The notes under the pieces are model-generated. The model saw only the letters and a program-made list of their open reading frames with translations, did not search any database and was not told the DNA's origin. Positions 1 to 8,231 of a DNA stretch of 46,776 nucleotides are shown piece after piece (within the stretch, counting starts at the first letter, position 1; the number at the start of each line of letters is the position of its first letter). Source of the DNA: Cyanomargarita calcarea GSE-NOS-MK-12-04C (GTDB lineage Bacteria; Cyanobacteriota; Cyanobacteriia; Cyanobacteriales; Nostocaceae); contig JAHHGZ010000054.1 in NCBI GenBank assembly GCA_019359595.1, forward strand, positions 1 to 46,776. Direction: 5' to 3'. A program made the translations under genes and the position numbers.

Positions 1-126
1 TAAGGAGTCACGCTTGAATCTAGCGGATAGGACTTGCACCTATATCTATCTGAGAGTTCAACCCGTGAGGGCTGGTAAGTATATGTACGGACTATTCACC
101 GTGATTCTACTTACAACGAATCGCAC
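1..126 (-). mobile_element. Possible 5' end of a group II intron, cut by the window edge
   Basis: Read on the minus strand, this stretch begins GTGCG, the 5' consensus of group II introns, at 126-122. A short stem (GATTC/GAATC) follows, then a chain of small paired elements including ATAGG-TGCAAGT-CCTAT and CCC..GGG around the words CAGCCCTCACGGGTTGAAC and GATTCAAGCGTGA. This arrangement resembles the start of domain I of bacterial group II introns as I remember them. The catalytic domain V and any reverse transcriptase would lie left of the window, so the call is unproven. A tRNA was considered because of the 7-base loop, but no acceptor stem or anticodon arm can be built. Confidence 0.4.
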
Positions 127-134
127 TCGGCAAG

Positions 135-165
135 CCTACACTGTACCCGAAGGTGTCAGTGTAGG
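135..165 (-). terminator. Long hairpin downstream of the NmrA-like gene
   Basis: CCTACACTG pairs with CAGTGTAGG (9 bp), with further pairing towards a TTCG loop. It lies 13 bases past the stop of the NmrA-like gene and just before the GTGCG of the possible intron. There is no T-run, so it is not a classical intrinsic terminator. It could stabilise the 3' end, or be the hairpin target that some group II introns prefer. Confidence 0.4.
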
Positions 166-178
166 TAGTTGACGCTTC

Positions 179-1087
179 TTAGTCTGCGATCGCTTCTAGG
201 ACTGCACGAGCATTCTTCCAGCTATTACTGTCCAAATACTGCTCCAAGGTTTTGAGTCTGGGGTAGGCTTGGCGAACAGCAGCAATATCGGCGTTATAAC
301 CGACGTTGTTAAACCATTGGAACATTGTGGTCATTTCTTCACCAGCACCAAGCAGGAACTGTTCCCAAGTTATCTGCTCGTAGTTCACCTGTTGACCAAT
401 GATGCGACTAAATACTTGGGCTGTTTCGAGTATGGTTAATTCGTCTCCTGCCAAATCAATTTCACGATTGAGCCACTTGTCAGGTTGTTGGAAGGCTAGA
501 GCGGCAAAAGCACCCACATCATCAACGGTTACCTGCTGGAGTGGTTTATTGGGGTCGAGTGGCGAAGACAGGGTACCGTTGAAAATTAAGTCACGACTCG
601 ATTCCCAGTTCTCCATTAAGAAGACAGGACGCAGAATCGTGTAGGGAAGTTTGAGCGATCGGATGTATTCTTCAATTTGCCATTTGCTCTCGAAGTGGGG
701 AATTTTTGTGTGTCGATGGGCACTGCCAACTGAGCTATAGACAAAGTGCTGCACATCTGCTGATAAAGCTACATCGGCAAGCATTTTGCCCTGCCGAATC
801 TCTTTTTCAACCCCACTTTCTCCATTTTTGCCATCTCGGTAAACCTGCACTGAATAAACACCATAGACTCCATCTAGCGCTCGTTCCACAGATGCGCGAT
901 CGTCCAAGTCACCTGACACAATTTTAGCCCCCTCCTCATGCAGCGCCCTCACGGCTGGTTTGTTTGGATCGCGCACTAATGCACGTACGGAAAAGTGACT
1001 ACTTTGAAGCAAGTGTTTTGCTACCGCGCCTCCCTGCTTGCCCGTTGCTCCGGTGACAAGCACAACTTTTTCTTCCATATTATTCAT
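179..1087 (-). CDS. NmrA-like NAD(P)-binding oxidoreductase/regulator
   Basis: The 302-residue protein opens with a Rossmann beta strand and dinucleotide loop, VVLVTGATGKQGGAVA, of the GxxGxxG type used by atypical short-chain dehydrogenases in the NmrA/HSCARG group. Typical later features are the SGDLDD acidic segment after beta 3, VQHFVYSSVGSA in the middle and YTILRPVFLMENW at the start of the substrate half. Such proteins bind NAD(P) and act either as redox sensors or as reductases; nothing here tells which. The canonical YxxxK catalytic pair is not evident, which fits the NmrA group. The length is normal for the family. The gene runs in the same direction as the upstream Nif11-like gene but is separated by a terminator, so it is probably transcribed alone. 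Confidence 0.85.
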   Translation of the reverse strand: MNNMEEKVVLVTGATGKQGGAVAKHLLQSSHFSVRALVRDPNKPAVRALHEEGAKIVSGDLDDRASVERALDGVYGVYSVQVYRDGKNGESGVEKEIRQGKMLADVALSADVQHFVYSSVGSAHRHTKIPHFESKWQIEEYIRSLKLPYTILRPVFLMENWESSRDLIFNGTLSSPLDPNKPLQQVTVDDVGAFAALAFQQPDKWLNREIDLAGDELTILETAQVFSRIIGQQVNYEQITWEQFLLGAGEEMTTMFQWFNNVGYNADIAAVRQAYPRLKTLEQYLDSNSWKNARAVLEAIAD

Positions 1088-1296
1088 AAATGTCTACCTT
1101 ATAGTTTTTATTCTTTAATATTGAATCCTGAGCTTGAATAAACAAATTGATATGCTTCCTCAGACTGAAATTTGGTTGTCAAAAAGACAGGTATTTCCAA
1201 GAAACAAAAAGATGCACGTTGGCTACACTTTATTTGTAAGTACAACCTTGCTAATTGTACTGCTTATCTACCCGCTTTTCCGTAAGGGTAGAACGC

Positions 1297-1330
1297 TAAA
1301 AAATTAGAAGACTGGGTAAGCCTTCTAATT
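1297..1330 (-). terminator. Intrinsic terminator after the Nif11-like gene
   Basis: AATTAGAAG (1302-1310) pairs with CTTCTAATT (1322-1330) around an 11-base loop. On the minus strand the stem is followed by an uninterrupted T-run at 1303-1297. It starts 26 bases past the Nif11 stop codon, which is good placement for a rho-independent terminator. Confidence 0.75.
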
Positions 1331-1355
1331 AATAAAGTAATTAATAAAGCAAAAA

Positions 1356-1589
1356 TTAACGGGGTTCGATGTGTTCCCGAGGAGCAACACCGGGATTGAT
1401 TATTTTTGCTACTTCTTCAGAGGGCATTTTGTCTAGTTCAGTTTGCAATTCTTCACTTGTGAAGTCATAGCCGCTTCCTTGCCCAATTTCGACGCAACTT
1501 TCAGCACTCATTGCGGCTTTGAGTTTTTGCCTTAAATCTTCGTCTTGTTTTGCTGCAGTTAAAAATTTAGTGACACTTGCAACAGACAT
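1356..1589 (-). CDS. Nif11 leader-like small peptide
   Basis: This 77-residue protein has the Nif11/nitrile-hydratase-leader-like pattern: an N-terminal amphipathic helix (SVASVTKFLTAAKQDEDLRQ), a central helix, then an aromatic-Asp segment (GYDFTSEELQTEL). In many cyanobacteria such domains are leader peptides of ribosomally made natural products. The tail here, NPGVAPREHIEPR, has no double-Gly cleavage motif and no Cys/Ser/Thr-rich core, so it may be a stand-alone Nif11 protein rather than a precursor. No modification enzyme or transporter lies nearby. An AGGAG ribosome site sits 10-14 bases before the ATG, and a strong terminator follows the gene. Confidence 0.75.
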   Translation of the reverse strand: MSVASVTKFLTAAKQDEDLRQKLKAAMSAESCVEIGQGSGYDFTSEELQTELDKMPSEEVAKIINPGVAPREHIEPR

Positions 1590-2013
1590 AACTGTAAATC
1601 TCCTGATGTATTAAAATAAATGTTGGTAAATGGTTACTTTAACCGACCATTAAGACTAGTGGAAATTCAGATAATTTTTAGCCTTGAAAAAGGATAAGCG
1701 TATTTACGCCATGAAATACTAGTAGCTTGTATCTCATTAATTTTGCCATTTCTTAAACTGCTTACAGAATTTTTTTTTAACCCACAATAATCTGCATGGC
1801 AGCTTTGAATTTTTAAGCTATAAAGTAAATGATACTACTAAGTTTGATTACTGTATCCTCACCCTAAAGAGGTATATATATAGTGTTTGCTAATCTACCT
1901 TGAGAAATAAGTAGTCATATATTTAACCTTAATGCACTAAGTAGAGACATTCTTTTATTAGTTGGCTCCATTAATCTATCGGGCCGGGCTTTTTGAGAAT
2001 GAAATAGCCCTGT
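1590..2013. other. AT-rich gap without recognisable gene
   Basis: This stretch separates the start of the Nif11-like gene from the end of the acylase gene. It must hold the Nif11 promoter on the minus strand, but I see no convincing -35/-10 pair. A GGGCT..AGCCC pairing near 1985-2010 could help end the acylase transcript; it lacks a T-run. Confidence 0.4.
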
Positions 2014-4506
2014 CTATCGGGGAATTAATCTTAATGTTGTAGTCGTCTGTTTCGACATTGGATGATATTCAATTTGACGCCAGGGATTAACCATATCGGT
2101 GTAATGTTTGTGGAAGGCATGACCTGACTGTCCGGGGGTGTGAATGGCTCGTGAGTTTTCGAGATTTCCTAAATCTACAATCATCCGCAAGGAAGGGATA
2201 TCTGTCACTTCGTAGGATTTGTTTGCCTTCCAACGAGTTGCGTTGACGGTTTCTCCATTGCCACTTGTGGTGAAACTGCCACGATTAAACAAAGCTTCAA
2301 TCGGTGCAACTCCAGATTTGCCTAAGGTGCCGTTACGAAAGGTGATGGTATGCAGTTTACCCCACTTCCAGTTTTTGGGGTCTTTGGTTTGAGTACTTTC
2401 GAGTTCATCCACTGCTTGTGTAAAAGCTTGTCGTAAAATTTGGTCACGGTTCTCGACTGTTGCGGTTTTGCGATTATCCCACCAGGAACTATTGGGCTGT
2501 TTAACTAGATTTGCCATCACAGCATACCAGCGATCGCCTCCATCGGGGTAGTATTCAATTGGCAACTGGTCGTGAAAGGTATCGGTCAATAAATGCTTCC
2601 AAAATACCTCAAAAATAGCTGCTGCAGGCGATTCTATCCCTAACTGTAAATTCCAATTTTGTAGCAGGTTCCTCGCTGCTTCTAAGCGGGGATTGTCTAA
2701 AGTGATGGATTGCAAAAATGGGATTAGGGTCTGTGCATTCAAATTGCGATTGTCGCCCTGTATTCGTTGCACATCAGTAAGGGAAATTGGCTGATTTTGC
2801 TGTTCAATCATCTCAACAATCCGCTTTGCCCGGTACCCATAAACCCAGTCTTTGGTAATCGTGTAAGGATAATCCTTGGCTACCAAATTGTTGGCGGTAG
2901 CGATATAACCTTGGGGCGGATTGAAACTTCGGGGCAACTTTTCATAATCTATATACCCTTGCCACTCATATTCATCCGTCCAGCCAGGAACTAAATAGCG
3001 CCCATCTCCCTTCGCCCTGAGGGGGAATTTACCGGGCATTTGGTAGCCGATATTGCCTTCTATGTCTGCGTAAACCATGCTTTGGGCGGGTACATCATAG
3101 TTCTGCACTGCAGCTTGAAATTCCTGCCAATTTTGTGCCCGATTTATCTGGGGTATTGCGTAATGCAGTTTCGAGGGTTCTAGGGCTGTCCAGCGCAGGG
3201 AAAAGGCATATTTTTTTGAGGGATCTAGTCTTTGAAGTTGAGGAGAGACATCAGAAAGAATGGGACCATGCCGGGTGTAGCGTACCGTTTGTTCTAGAGG
3301 CTGACTCCCTGCGACTTTAATAGTCTCTTTCAGAGTTTGCATATCCACCCATTTCCCGTTTACCTCATACTGGTTCGGGTTAAGAGGGTTGATTTTTTCG
3401 ATGTATAAATCCATGACATCCGATCCCACATTTGTCACACCCCAAGCAATGCGATCGCTATGTCCGACAATCACCCCGAGCATCCCTGGAAAGGAAAAAC
3501 CAGTCAAGTTGTAGGGGCATTCTGCACCTTTTTTTGTACAGTGCAAACCAACTTCGTGCCAGATAGAGGGTATTTGCACTCCCAGGTGGGGGTCATTTGC
3601 CAATATCGGTTTCCCTGTAGCCGTCCGACGACCGGATATCACCCAATTGTTAGAGCCAATACCGACTCCTCTTGAGCCTAGCAGTTGTTCTAATGCGAGT
3701 GTTGGGTCTGGGGATTTTGGATTGGGAGTGGCTTCTTGAAAGTCGAGGAGGGGGGGAGGCAAGGCAATATTTTCTTTCTTGTCTCTTAATTTCTCAACTT
3801 TCAACTGCGGTAAAATCACTGGCAAGTCTTCTGGGTAAGGGGGAAAAAGTTCCTCTACTTCTGCCTTCGTCAGGGTTTTTTGCAAGATGGCACGTTCGAT
3901 TTCGCTCTCGAAGTTTCTGCCGAGGTCATAAGCCATTACTTTGCCCCAAGTCAGGGAATGTAGAGGTTGCCAAGGTTCTGGTTGATACGCAGGATTGAGG
4001 AATTTTAATACTGCATATTCTAAACTGAGGGCACTACCTCGATGCTCTGTAATATAAACATTCACACCTTCTGCGTAGGCTTGCAAATCTGCCTTCATTG
4101 GGGCATCCATTTGTTTGATTTCTTGCTGTGCTACCCTTGCCCAACCCATTGTCCGCAAATATTTATCAGTATCCAGTTGGAGTGTTCCAAATATTTCTGA
4201 CAATCGTCCAGAACCAATGTGTCGCCAAATGTCCATTTGCCAGAAACGGTCTTGAGCGTGGGTATAACCTTGCGCTAGGAATAAATCATGGGAGTTGGTA
4301 GCGTAAATATGAGGAATTCCCAAGCGATCGCGCTCAATTTTTACCTCTGCCTTGAGTCCAGGTAGTTGAATTGTGCCACTTTCTTGAGGAAAGGATTGAC
4401 GCACGGTGTAGATCGCAAATCCTGACAGAGATATGCCTAGTAGTAGCACCACAATCAGGGTGTTTCTCAGTGCTTTGTGCAACCAACTTTTCCTGGATTT
4501 TATCAT
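2014..4506 (-). CDS. Penicillin acylase family protein (Ntn hydrolase, S45)
   Basis: The 830-residue protein has an N-terminal membrane or signal segment (about residues 12-33) and then the alpha-chain region, with GIPHIYATNSHDLFLAQGYTHAQDRFWQMD in split form: GIPHIYATN followed by QGYTHAQDRFWQMD, both family hallmarks. The self-cleavage site is GIGSNNWV, which places the predicted N-terminal nucleophile at Ser285, followed by NDPHLG. Family members are made as one chain, exported, cut into two subunits, and hydrolyse amide bonds of beta-lactams, acyl-homoserine lactones or related N-acyl compounds. Substrate cannot be told from sequence. The Ser and the NDPHL motif are present, so the enzyme is probably active in the periplasm. 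It is a single gene with a divergent pair upstream. Confidence 0.9.
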   Translation of the reverse strand: MIKSRKSWLHKALRNTLIVVLLLGISLSGFAIYTVRQSFPQESGTIQLPGLKAEVKIERDRLGIPHIYATNSHDLFLAQGYTHAQDRFWQMDIWRHIGSGRLSEIFGTLQLDTDKYLRTMGWARVAQQEIKQMDAPMKADLQAYAEGVNVYITEHRGSALSLEYAVLKFLNPAYQPEPWQPLHSLTWGKVMAYDLGRNFESEIERAILQKTLTKAEVEELFPPYPEDLPVILPQLKVEKLRDKKENIALPPPLLDFQEATPNPKSPDPTLALEQLLGSRGVGIGSNNWVISGRRTATGKPILANDPHLGVQIPSIWHEVGLHCTKKGAECPYNLTGFSFPGMLGVIVGHSDRIAWGVTNVGSDVMDLYIEKINPLNPNQYEVNGKWVDMQTLKETIKVAGSQPLEQTVRYTRHGPILSDVSPQLQRLDPSKKYAFSLRWTALEPSKLHYAIPQINRAQNWQEFQAAVQNYDVPAQSMVYADIEGNIGYQMPGKFPLRAKGDGRYLVPGWTDEYEWQGYIDYEKLPRSFNPPQGYIATANNLVAKDYPYTITKDWVYGYRAKRIVEMIEQQNQPISLTDVQRIQGDNRNLNAQTLIPFLQSITLDNPRLEAARNLLQNWNLQLGIESPAAAIFEVFWKHLLTDTFHDQLPIEYYPDGGDRWYAVMANLVKQPNSSWWDNRKTATVENRDQILRQAFTQAVDELESTQTKDPKNWKWGKLHTITFRNGTLGKSGVAPIEALFNRGSFTTSGNGETVNATRWKANKSYEVTDIPSLRMIVDLGNLENSRAIHTPGQSGHAFHKHYTDMVNPWRQIEYHPMSKQTTTTLRLIPR

Positions 4507-4673
4507 TTGGGCTAAAGCTAGGGCTTGGTGATTTTAACCACGATTAATTATACCCCCGCATTGGGAGCGATACCTTCGGTTACGGAACGTATGGCGCAGA
4601 TTGCCACAATCAAAGATGCTAGTCGTGGAACAATTACAATAGTGAAAAAGAAACACTTCACACAAAGCTCACC

Positions 4674-5021
4674 ATGCCAAGAATCACTCTGGAAGTATCA
4701 GAGGAGCTATCTGAACAGCTGGCACAATTAGGCGATCGCCTACCTGAACTACTTGCCCTAACTCTGCAACAGCCAGCATTACCAGCACATATTTACCGAT
4801 ATGTCCTTGACTTTCTTGCCAGTAACCCCACTCCTCAAAAAATTGCTGACTTTAAACCGACATCTGAAATGCAGGAGCGTTTGCGAACTCTATTAACACG
4901 CAGCAAAGCAGGTGAATTAACACCCAGTGAGTTAAAAGAACTGGACGAGTACGAGCGCATCGAACATTTGGTTGTCATGATTAAAGCGGGTAATTTATCT
5001 TACTTAACTGATAGACTGTGA
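4674..5021 (+). CDS. Small protein paired with an HNH nuclease
   Basis: I cannot name this 115-residue family. It is rich in Leu and Glu and predicted mainly helical: it opens ITLEVSEELSEQLAQLGDRL, has a Pro-rich hinge (NPTPQKI), and ends in a charged segment (KELDEYERIEHLVVMIK). It has no Cys and no membrane segment. Its stop overlaps the GTG start of the HNH gene by four bases, so the two are almost certainly translated as a unit. The small helical partner plus nuclease arrangement resembles an antitoxin-toxin or immunity pair, but that is inference from layout. Start ATG at 4674 chosen because a longer overlapping frame upstream has no family-like sequence. Confidence 0.7.
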   Translation: MPRITLEVSEELSEQLAQLGDRLPELLALTLQQPALPAHIYRYVLDFLASNPTPQKIADFKPTSEMQERLRTLLTRSKAGELTPSELKELDEYERIEHLVVMIKAGNLSYLTDRL

Positions 5022-5431
5022 GCGTCACCTACATTTCGGCTGCTCTTCGCCGCCAAGTTGAAGAACGCGCAAATTATAGATGTGAGTATTGTTTGCTACC
5101 CGGAAGAGTTGCCTTCTTTTCTCATGAAATCGACCATGTTATCGCAGAAAAACATGGTGGTGCAACGAATGCGGACAATCTCGCATACACCTGCTGGCGC
5201 TGTAATCGTCACAAAGGGACTGACTTAGGATCGTTCGATCCAGAAACAGGAGCTTTTAGCTTTCTATTCAACCCGCGTACTCAGGAATGGGCTGAACATT
5301 TTACCTTATCAGAACTGGAACTGCTTGGATTAACCTCTGAGGGACGTACAAGTGTGAAATTGCTGCAAATGAATAGCGAGGAACGACTGGCTGAAAGGCA
5401 AAGATTGCAGTCAGCTTTTGAAAGCGAGTAA
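5018..5431 (+). CDS. HNH endonuclease
   Basis: The 137-residue protein has a full HNH/McrA-type core: a zinc pair CEYC, then HEIDHVIAEKHGG with the catalytic His, NADNLAYTCWRCNRHKG with the conserved Asn, the second Cys pair and the final His-Lys. A C-terminal tail of about 60 residues (beginning DPETGAF) is shared by stand-alone cyanobacterial HNH proteins. Such enzymes nick or cut DNA with a divalent metal; target unknown. Translation starts at GTG and overlaps the previous gene in a GTGA arrangement. No transposon, intron or phage gene lies next to it, so it looks like a chromosomal accessory gene rather than a homing enzyme. Confidence 0.85.
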   Translation: MSVTYISAALRRQVEERANYRCEYCLLPGRVAFFSHEIDHVIAEKHGGATNADNLAYTCWRCNRHKGTDLGSFDPETGAFSFLFNPRTQEWAEHFTLSELELLGLTSEGRTSVKLLQMNSEERLAERQRLQSAFESE

Positions 5432-5499
5432 CTGCAAACGGGAATACCACACCGCTACAATCATAAAAGGGCACTTTTCGGCAGAATGCGAGGCAAGAA

Positions 5500-6234
5500 A
5501 TGGGATTGGCTGGAGTCAAAATAATATTGGTGGAACCAGCTGGCCCAATGAATGTGGGGTCTGTAGCACGGGTGATGAAAAATTTTGGGCTAGAGCATCT
5601 TGTATTAGTCAATCCTCAATGCGATCGCTTGGGGACTGAAGCTCAACAAATGGCTGTTCATGCCAAAGATATTTTAAAATCTTCTGTAACGGTAACAACT
5701 TTGCCAGAAGCGTTGACCGGATGTATAAAAGCTGTGGCGACAATCGGTCGCGATTTAAGTTGGGAAACGCCTGTAGATACTCCCCGCACCGCTATACCCT
5801 GGTTAATGGAAACATCTGGGCAGTCAGTGGCGCTAATTTTTGGCAGAGAAGACCGGGGATTAACTAATGAAGAATTAAACTACGCTCAAAAATTTGTCCG
5901 TATTCCCACTGATGCTGGCTATCCATCCATGAATTTGGCCACTGCTGTCGCTATCTGTTGTTACGAATTGTCACAAAATTCAGATGTGAGGAATATAAAT
6001 GCAGATATTTCCATGTCGCAAGAAAATGAATTAGCTCCTTTGGATGTTGTCGAAAGCTACTACCAACAATTAGAATCTCTACTACTTACGATAGGTTATT
6101 TACATCCCCATACAGCAATCAGCCGGATGTCTAAGTTTCGGCAATTGTACAGTCGCGCTCAGTTACAAACCAACGAAATCGCGATGCTACGGGGGATTTT
6201 GCGGCAGATGAAATGGGCTATTTCTAAGGAGTAG
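5500..6234 (+). CDS. trmJ: TrmJ-type RNA 2'-O-methyltransferase (SPOUT, TrmH group 1)
   Basis: The 244-residue protein shows the three SPOUT motifs: motif 1 at residues 13-30 (PAGPMNVGSVARVMKNFG, with Asn18 and Arg24), motif 2 LIFGREDRGLTNEEL, and motif 3 YPSMNLATAVAICCYEL. Enzymes of this kind fold into a trefoil knot, act as dimers and use S-adenosylmethionine to methylate ribose at tRNA position 32. The C-terminal helical part (about residues 165-244, ending RGILRQMKWAI) matches TrmJ rather than TrmL or RlmB. The gene sits 68 bases after the HNH gene. Target specificity (C32 or U32) is not deducible. Confidence 0.85.
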   Translation: MGLAGVKIILVEPAGPMNVGSVARVMKNFGLEHLVLVNPQCDRLGTEAQQMAVHAKDILKSSVTVTTLPEALTGCIKAVATIGRDLSWETPVDTPRTAIPWLMETSGQSVALIFGREDRGLTNEELNYAQKFVRIPTDAGYPSMNLATAVAICCYELSQNSDVRNINADISMSQENELAPLDVVESYYQQLESLLLTIGYLHPHTAISRMSKFRQLYSRAQLQTNEIAMLRGILRQMKWAISKE

Positions 6235-6629
6235 CCTTGATGAAAGGAGCAGGGAGCAGGGGGCAGGGAGCAGGGGGCAGGGAGCAGGGGGCAGGGAGCG
6301 GGGGGGAATTAATAAATAAAAAAAACTCTTTGCGTCACTGTGTCTCAATCTCCGGTACGTCTATTTCAACCCGCTATAATTGTTGTGGCAGAGTAGTTGC
6401 GTCTTGTGTGAGTAAAAGCGAACGTGAAAATTTGTAACTCATCGTTTAGGATGTAGGTCATCCTCCCCCCCCCAAAACCAGGAATTATGGCTTAGACTAA
6501 ACACAAAAATACTACGTAAGTAGCAGGGCAATTACTGGTGTCCTAGTGATTTAATTATGCAGGTGCTTATTACAGTAAGTTTGGGTTCGGGAGTCTGCAC
6601 GAAAAAAGTCGAGTGGCTTACAAGGAGTA
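6235..6629 (+). other. Gap with G-rich tandem repeat and C-run
   Basis: After the trmJ stop come near-identical short units built from GCAGGG and GGCAGGGA (6244-6302), ending in a run of seven Gs. A further run of about ten Cs sits near 6463-6473. The rest is plain. The repeat reads through as a short open frame of no protein character. The G-tract could form a quadruplex on the + strand, or simply be a slippage-prone repeat. Confidence 0.6.
6244..6308 (+). repeat. G-rich short tandem repeat (GCAGGG-type)
   Basis: At least six alternating copies of AGCAGGG and GGCAGGG follow the trmJ stop within a few bases. Such arrays are common downstream of genes in Nostoc-type genomes. There are more than four G-runs of three or longer on one strand, which permits G-quadruplex folding. 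Confidence 0.8.
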
Positions 6630-8231
6630 GTGGTGTCAGAGTCTAGTCATAAAGCAACAACTTCCTTTCGGCGTCAACCCCCAGACAGCCAAAAGCGTCC
6701 TCAAAAAGCTACAAAACAGGGGCAAGTAAGAGCAAAACGGGCTCCTGTCAAAGGAGCTACACAGCCCTCAGCTGTGAAGAAAACATCTGCACTCGCACGA
6801 TCCACCGCCTCGGTTACACCTATGAAGCGGGGGATAGCGGAGACAGTGAAAGTAAGCGTGAATGCGAAGGGGAAAATCCCACCCTTCAACCCGAGCGATT
6901 CCAAGAAGAAGACAGTGCGGGTGCAAAAGCAGGCATTGCCTAAGAAAATGATGCGATCGCGCAAGACTCGCATGAAACCGATGGCAAGAACTATTTTGTA
7001 TGCCTTGCGGTTGTTAATTGTGGGAGTTGGTATTGGTGCCCTTGTTGGCACGGTATTATCTGTCTTAGACCCTGCGACTCGTCTCAACACAGCAGGAGTA
7101 GCATCCGAGACAACGGTGGGGCAACAAGCACAGCCGCAACAAAGCCAGAATACTCAAGCACCAGCTTCTACCTTCCAGCTAACTCAGGAAATTCCGGGAT
7201 TGAAAAACGCTGTCGTGAATTTGGCAGCGCAAAATCAAAATCTCACACCGGGAGTATTCTTAGTTGATTTGGATACTGGTGGTTACGTAGATATGAATGG
7301 TGGTACAACTTTTTCGGCTGCCAGTACGATTAAATTTCCAATTCTTGTGGCATTTTTCCAAGATGTCGATGGTGGAAAAATCCGCCTGGATGAAATGCTG
7401 ACGATGGAACAGCGGATGGTTGCCGGCGGTTCTGGTGAGATGCAATTCAAAAAAGTGGGAACTCAGTTTTCAGCGTTGGAAACTGCCACTCAAATGATAA
7501 CCATCAGCGATAACACTGCTACCAATATGCTAATAGCCAAATTGGGTGGTATTGAAGTGTTAAATCAACGCTTCCGCAGTTGGGGTTTGATAACCACAGG
7601 AATTCGGAATTTTCTTCCAGATTTGGAAGGGACAAACACCACATCTCCAAAGGATTTGGGGAATTTGATGGCGATGGTGAGTAAAGGTAATTTAGTCAGT
7701 ATGCCATCGCGCGATCGCCTGTTGGATATCATGCGACGTACGGTGAAAGATAGTCTCTTACCTTCCGGGTTGGGAGCAGGTGCCAGCATTGCCCACAAAA
7801 CTGGGGATATTGGTATGGTATTGGCGGATACGGGTTTAATTGATATGCCCACAGGTAAGCGCTATTTAGCCACTGTGATGATTAAGCGTCCGAATAATGA
7901 TATTCGTGCTGAAAGATTAATTAGCTCAATTTCTCGGGCTGCTTACCAACAGTTTAGTCAGGGTGCTATTATGCCCACCACAGGCATTCAATCTCCTGTT
8001 ATGGCACCACCACCCAATAGCATGGGAAGCACTATGCCTAGTAATGGTTATCAGTCGCCTGTGATGAGTCCATCGAGTGGGATGGGAAGTACTATGCCTA
8101 GTAGTGGTTATCAGTCGCCGATGATGAGTCCATCTAGTGGGATGGGAAGCACTATGCCTAATACTGGTTATCAATCGCCTACTTTGGCTCCGCAGTATTA
8201 TCAAAGTTACCCTAGTAGTTATCCTAGATAA
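6630..8231 (+). CDS. Membrane-anchored serine hydrolase, class A beta-lactamase fold
   Basis: The first 115 or so residues are very rich in Lys, Arg, Ser and Thr and lie before a single membrane helix (about 123-145), so they should be cytoplasmic. After a Gln/Thr-rich linker the catalytic domain carries STIK (Ser232, Lys235), SDN (293-295) and KTG (390-392), spaced as in class A beta-lactamases. The omega-loop ExxLN motif is not evident, so acyl-enzyme hydrolysis of beta-lactams is doubtful; a cell-wall or peptidase role is possible. The C-terminus has three 20-residue repeats of the form MGSTMPSSGYQSPMMSPSSG. Two GTG codons compete as start (6630 and 6633). The AAGGAG site at 6622-6627 is better placed for 6633, which would shorten the protein by one residue. 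Confidence 0.85.
   Translation: MVSESSHKATTSFRRQPPDSQKRPQKATKQGQVRAKRAPVKGATQPSAVKKTSALARSTASVTPMKRGIAETVKVSVNAKGKIPPFNPSDSKKKTVRVQKQALPKKMMRSRKTRMKPMARTILYALRLLIVGVGIGALVGTVLSVLDPATRLNTAGVASETTVGQQAQPQQSQNTQAPASTFQLTQEIPGLKNAVVNLAAQNQNLTPGVFLVDLDTGGYVDMNGGTTFSAASTIKFPILVAFFQDVDGGKIRLDEMLTMEQRMVAGGSGEMQFKKVGTQFSALETATQMITISDNTATNMLIAKLGGIEVLNQRFRSWGLITTGIRNFLPDLEGTNTTSPKDLGNLMAMVSKGNLVSMPSRDRLLDIMRRTVKDSLLPSGLGAGASIAHKTGDIGMVLADTGLIDMPTGKRYLATVMIKRPNNDIRAERLISSISRAAYQQFSQGAIMPTTGIQSPVMAPPPNSMGSTMPSNGYQSPVMSPSSGMGSTMPSSGYQSPMMSPSSGMGSTMPNTGYQSPTLAPQYYQSYPSSYPR
8022..8198 (+). repeat. 60-base tandem repeat inside the serine hydrolase gene
   Basis: Three units start at 8022, 8082 and 8142 and differ by only a few bases each; the third is degenerate at its end. 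They encode Met/Ser/Pro-rich 20-residue units in the periplasmic tail. A weaker ancestor unit (GIQSPVMAPP) comes just before. Near identity at DNA level suggests recent duplication. Confidence 0.85.

Noticed and set aside
1-60. tRNA gene at the left edge (7-base loop with ATAGG/CCTAT stem)
   Set aside because: No acceptor stem, D-arm or anticodon arm can be folded around it; the loop bases also do not match the T-loop consensus.
6237-6437. Small frame starting in the G-rich repeat
   Set aside because: The first third is pure Gly/Ala/Arg/Gln from the repeat, and the rest shows no conserved pattern.
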